The translations under genes and the position numbers were made by a program. A stretch of DNA of 64,000 bases. Source: Ammonifex degensii KC4 (GTDB taxonomy: Bacteria; Bacillota; Desulfotomaculia; Desulfotomaculales; Ammonificaceae). Each line of letters opens with the position of its first letter. The stretch's first letter is position 1. The stretch covers positions 310,001-374,000 of the forward strand of contig NC_013385.1 in NCBI RefSeq assembly GCF_000024605.1. Direction: 5' to 3'. Of this stretch, positions 61,733 through 64,000 are shown piece after piece. The notes under the pieces were generated by a model that had not been told where the DNA came from, searched no databases, and saw nothing but the letters and a program-made list of their open reading frames with translations.

Positions 61733-63173
61733 GAGAAGCGTGCGCGTCAAGAGTTAGTAGGTGAACTCGGAGAGGAAATTCCCTGGAATTTGAGACCACG
61801 CCGCCTCAACCCTACCTCGACCAGGCTCAAGCTAGCTCAAAGCTGGGTCGGCTCAGCCCCCGCAGCACATACTTCACCCACGGAGCTCCGGCAAAAGACC
61901 CCGTCAATGCCGGCAAACTTGCGTCTTTGGCCAGTTCCCTGCCTCCTCTACCTTCCGCTTCACCTCTACCTGCACCGCCCGGGCCACATGCTCCTCCCTA
62001 TTTAGGCTTAACTCCCAACGAGAAGTGTACTTCCCAAGCTCCCGGTTGGACCGCGTAAGAACAACACCCGTGCTTGCCTTACCGCTCCCACTTCGGTCCA
62101 ACTCGCCCCTATCCTCTTCATACGCCACCCACATCCGTGCCACACCTGCCCCTCTATGGTCCCCAACCGCTCGGTGCCAGGAGAGGCAACTATCCCAGAC
62201 CAGTTCTCTTCTAAATAGCGCCAAAGCCCCTCTATCCTCTTCTTCCTGACTCCCCGAACTCTCCTCACCGCTTTCCTCATCACCTCTTCTACCCTCTCCC
62301 ACTCCCTCGAAGCTATGGCCTGCCTGGCTTCGTTGTAAGCCTCCTCGTCGTGCCAAAACGCCTCTATAAGCCGCCGGTTCAAATGGTAAGGATCCAAAAC
62401 GTGTACCGCCCCGGGGAAGTACTCTGCCCCCTGCTTGGCCCACTCCACCCCGTTACTCCCAAGGTCTATCTCCTTCACCTGACCTATGTCCCACCGGCTC
62501 GCTACCTCGGAGTAAACCTCCTCCCACATCTCCTCCCCTTCGCCTATGCCGCTTAAAACCAGCTTGTCCTCAAAGCCCTCCGGCTACCCCCAATTGCTTC
62601 TTTGCCTGTGCAAGCTACGAAGAGCTTGATCTCTTTTCGCTTCTCTTCGCTCCTCTGAAGCCTTATCACCATCCCGTCGGCCTCTATGTAAAGCCTGGAG
62701 GCCTTCTTTTTGCCCTCGGGTATCTCTTCCTTCTCAAAAACGGCTTCTCTCCTGGACTCTCCCTCTTGCCTGAGTGCTTCCCCTACTTCCTGCACGGCCT
62801 GCCACACCGCCATGGGACTGATCCCCGGAACCAGATAACCTAAAATCTCTGCCGCTTGCCTTTAAGGCATATCTGCCCCCAGCTTCATTGCCATTTCTTT
62901 TAAACGCGGCGTGCATCTGCACCTCCCCGGCTAGAGCCTCTACGCCTGGTCAAGAAGAAACCTGGCTTCTCCCGTTTGCTTATTCCGGTAAAGCCACCTT
63001 TTTACTTTGAGCTTTCCGAAACTAGTGACTAAGGTCCTTTCCCTGAAGCCCACAACTTCCCAGGTGCGTTTGTCCCTCGCGTCCATGAGATGGGCGTCTA
63101 CCTCTTGTCTGTGAGGGGCGAGGTCTCCTCCTTCATGAACCTCCTCCGTCACCTACTGAAATTGTACGCTCTC
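61733..63173 (-). mobile_element. ISLre2-like element, decayed
   Basis: The right end GAGAGCGTACAATTTCAG (reverse strand from 63173) and a degenerate left end (GCGTCAAGAGTTAGTAGGTG at 61744-61763) border a broken ISLre2-type transposase. The end sequence is unlike that of the intact ISLre2 at 55723, so this is a different subgroup. Confidence 0.65.
61827..63152 (-). pseudogene. ISLre2-family transposase, multiply frameshifted
   Basis: Pieces in several frames: MTEEVHEGG then RDKRTWEVVGFRERTLVTSF and WLYRNKQTGEARFLLDQA (63152-62940); ASRLYIEADGMVIRLQRSEE (about 62690); KEIDLGSNGVEWAKQGAEYF and AVHVLDPYHLNRRLIEAFWH (62480-62340); VAYEEDRGELD and ELSLNREEHVARAVQVEVKR in another frame; and the C-terminal APWVKYVLRGLSRPSFELA ending at 61827. 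The order matches ISLre2 transposases, full length about 440 codons. Confidence 0.78.
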
Positions 63174-63207
63174 GAGGGGCTCTTGCCAGTGTCGAGTGGC
63201 GCTTGTA
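63174..63207. repeat. 34-bp direct repeat, right copy
   Basis: Identical to 58644-58677 in the same orientation. It begins at the very next base after the inverted end of the composite segment and ends 10 bases before the pyrR promoter. Confidence 0.9.
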
Positions 63208-63217
63208 GTTTTGGTAC

Positions 63218-63246
63218 TTGACGTTTAAACCGAGGTCTTGTAGGAT
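63218..63246 (+). promoter_or_regulatory. pyr operon promoter
   Basis: TTGACG (63218-63223), exactly 17 bp, then TAGGAT (63241-63246). It lies upstream of the PyrR-binding loop, so transcripts would carry the full regulatory leader. Confidence 0.75.
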
Positions 63247-63274
63247 TGAATAGACGAAAAAGAAGCCACCTTTA

Positions 63275-63308
63275 AGCCGGTCCGGCGAGGCCGGCAAGGG
63301 GCAAAAGG
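63275..63308 (+). promoter_or_regulatory. PyrR-binding loop upstream of pyrR
   Basis: The RNA GCCGGTCCGGCGAGGCCGGC (63276-63295) forms a hairpin with the conserved UCCnGnGAGG loop side, followed by AAGGGG, the hallmark of PyrR-binding anti-antiterminators in Firmicutes. UMP-bound PyrR would stabilise it and let the downstream terminator form. Confidence 0.85.
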
Positions 63309-63327
63309 TAAGCTTTGGCGGGTTTGA

Positions 63328-63945
<618 letters not shown>

Positions 63946-63954
63946 GAGGCCCTT

Positions 63955-63998
63955 TTAAAGGCGGTCCGGCGAGGCCGACAAGGGGCTCTAAAAGGAGG
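63955..63998 (+). promoter_or_regulatory. PyrR-binding loop downstream of pyrR
   Basis: GCGGTCCGGCGAGGCCGACA (63961-63980) followed by AGGGGC repeats the pattern of the loop before pyrR with few changes. An attenuator between pyrR and the next pyr gene is the standard arrangement in Bacillus-like pyr operons. The window ends before its terminator. Confidence 0.8.
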
Positions 63999-64000
63999 CT

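Larger units (their letters stand above)
58681..63173. mobile_element. Composite-transposon-like segment with inverted ISLre2-like ends
   Basis: The segment starts with GAGAGCGTACAATTTCAG (58681 on) and ends with its reverse complement at 63173; about 47 bp match (through the MTE-VHEGG-coding stretch). Between the ends lie an IS3 remnant, an MFS exporter, a broken vapBC pair and a decayed ISLre2-like element. A 34-bp direct repeat flanks it on both sides (3 extra bases on the left). The exporter is the only cargo gene that still looks functional. Confidence 0.55.

Overview
The window comes from a GC-rich, spore-forming, strictly anaerobic thermophile of the class Clostridia, most like the Ammonifex/Moorella group. 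This is inferred from a complete acetyl-CoA synthase/CO dehydrogenase (Wood-Ljungdahl) operon in the acetogen gene order, dipicolinate synthase genes, a pyrR leader of the Firmicutes type, many TTG/GTG starts, and TnpB, ISLre2 and ISL3 elements typical of thermophilic Firmicutes. The species cannot be fixed from the sequence alone.

Layout: (1) 1-5.1 kb: the end of purD, then a tightly coupled histidine operon hisD-B-H-A-F-IE. (2) 5.1-12.8 kb: a small gene with an in-frame TGA and a SECIS-like hairpin (selenoprotein candidate), a glycosyltransferase, a membrane alkaline-phosphatase-fold protein, a promoter on a 17-bp tandem repeat, two radical SAM enzymes and a sugar-isomerase-like protein. 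(3) 12.8-16.5 kb: a chemoreceptor remnant split by an IS607-type TnpB element, a coiled-coil gene with a strong terminator, and a second secreted phosphatase-fold protein. (4) 16.7-37.8 kb: one long operon: cooC (split by a -1 frameshift at T7), NuoE-, NuoF-, ferredoxin- and NuoG-like subunits, acsA, acsB, acsC, a corrinoid-activating ASKHA ferredoxin, a second cooC, acsD, acsE, a double-length HdrA, MvhD, MetV and MetF, then a terminator. (5) 38-43 kb: ytaF (frameshifted), dapB, dpaA, dpaB, asd, dapA, i.e. lysine/dipicolinate synthesis for spores. (6) 43-45.5 kb: a reverse-strand nitrate/sulfonate/taurine-type ABC transporter. (7) 45.6-54.2 kb: a radical SAM gene, then a decayed locus (fprA flavodiiron protein, Rrf2 regulator, CydC-like ABC protein) broken by two TnpB elements, a secreted stalk/transglutaminase protein and tRNA-Leu(TAG). 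(8) 54.3-63.2 kb: a purine permease, then an insertion graveyard: ISLre2 nested inside ISL3, and a composite-transposon-like segment carrying an MFS exporter and a wrecked vapBC pair, flanked by 34-bp direct repeats. (9) 63.2 kb to the end: the pyr operon start with promoter, PyrR-binding loop, terminator, pyrR and a second PyrR loop.

How the genes fit together: the 16.7-37.8 kb operon encodes the carbonyl branch (AcsA/AcsB), the methyl-carrying corrinoid protein (AcsC/AcsD), its methyltransferase (AcsE), nickel and corrinoid maturation ATPases, and a methylenetetrahydrofolate reductase (MetVF). Next to MetVF are HdrA/MvhD and upstream is a NADH-oxidising NuoEFG-like set, which suggests that methyl-branch electrons are handled by a large flavin/iron-sulfur complex. 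The strongest items for follow-up are the TGA-containing gene at 5120-5566, the T7 frameshift in cooC, the NuoEFG-like module lacking a formate dehydrogenase active-site residue, and structured RNA at the 3' ends of the TnpB elements, supported in two copies by a compensatory base-pair change.
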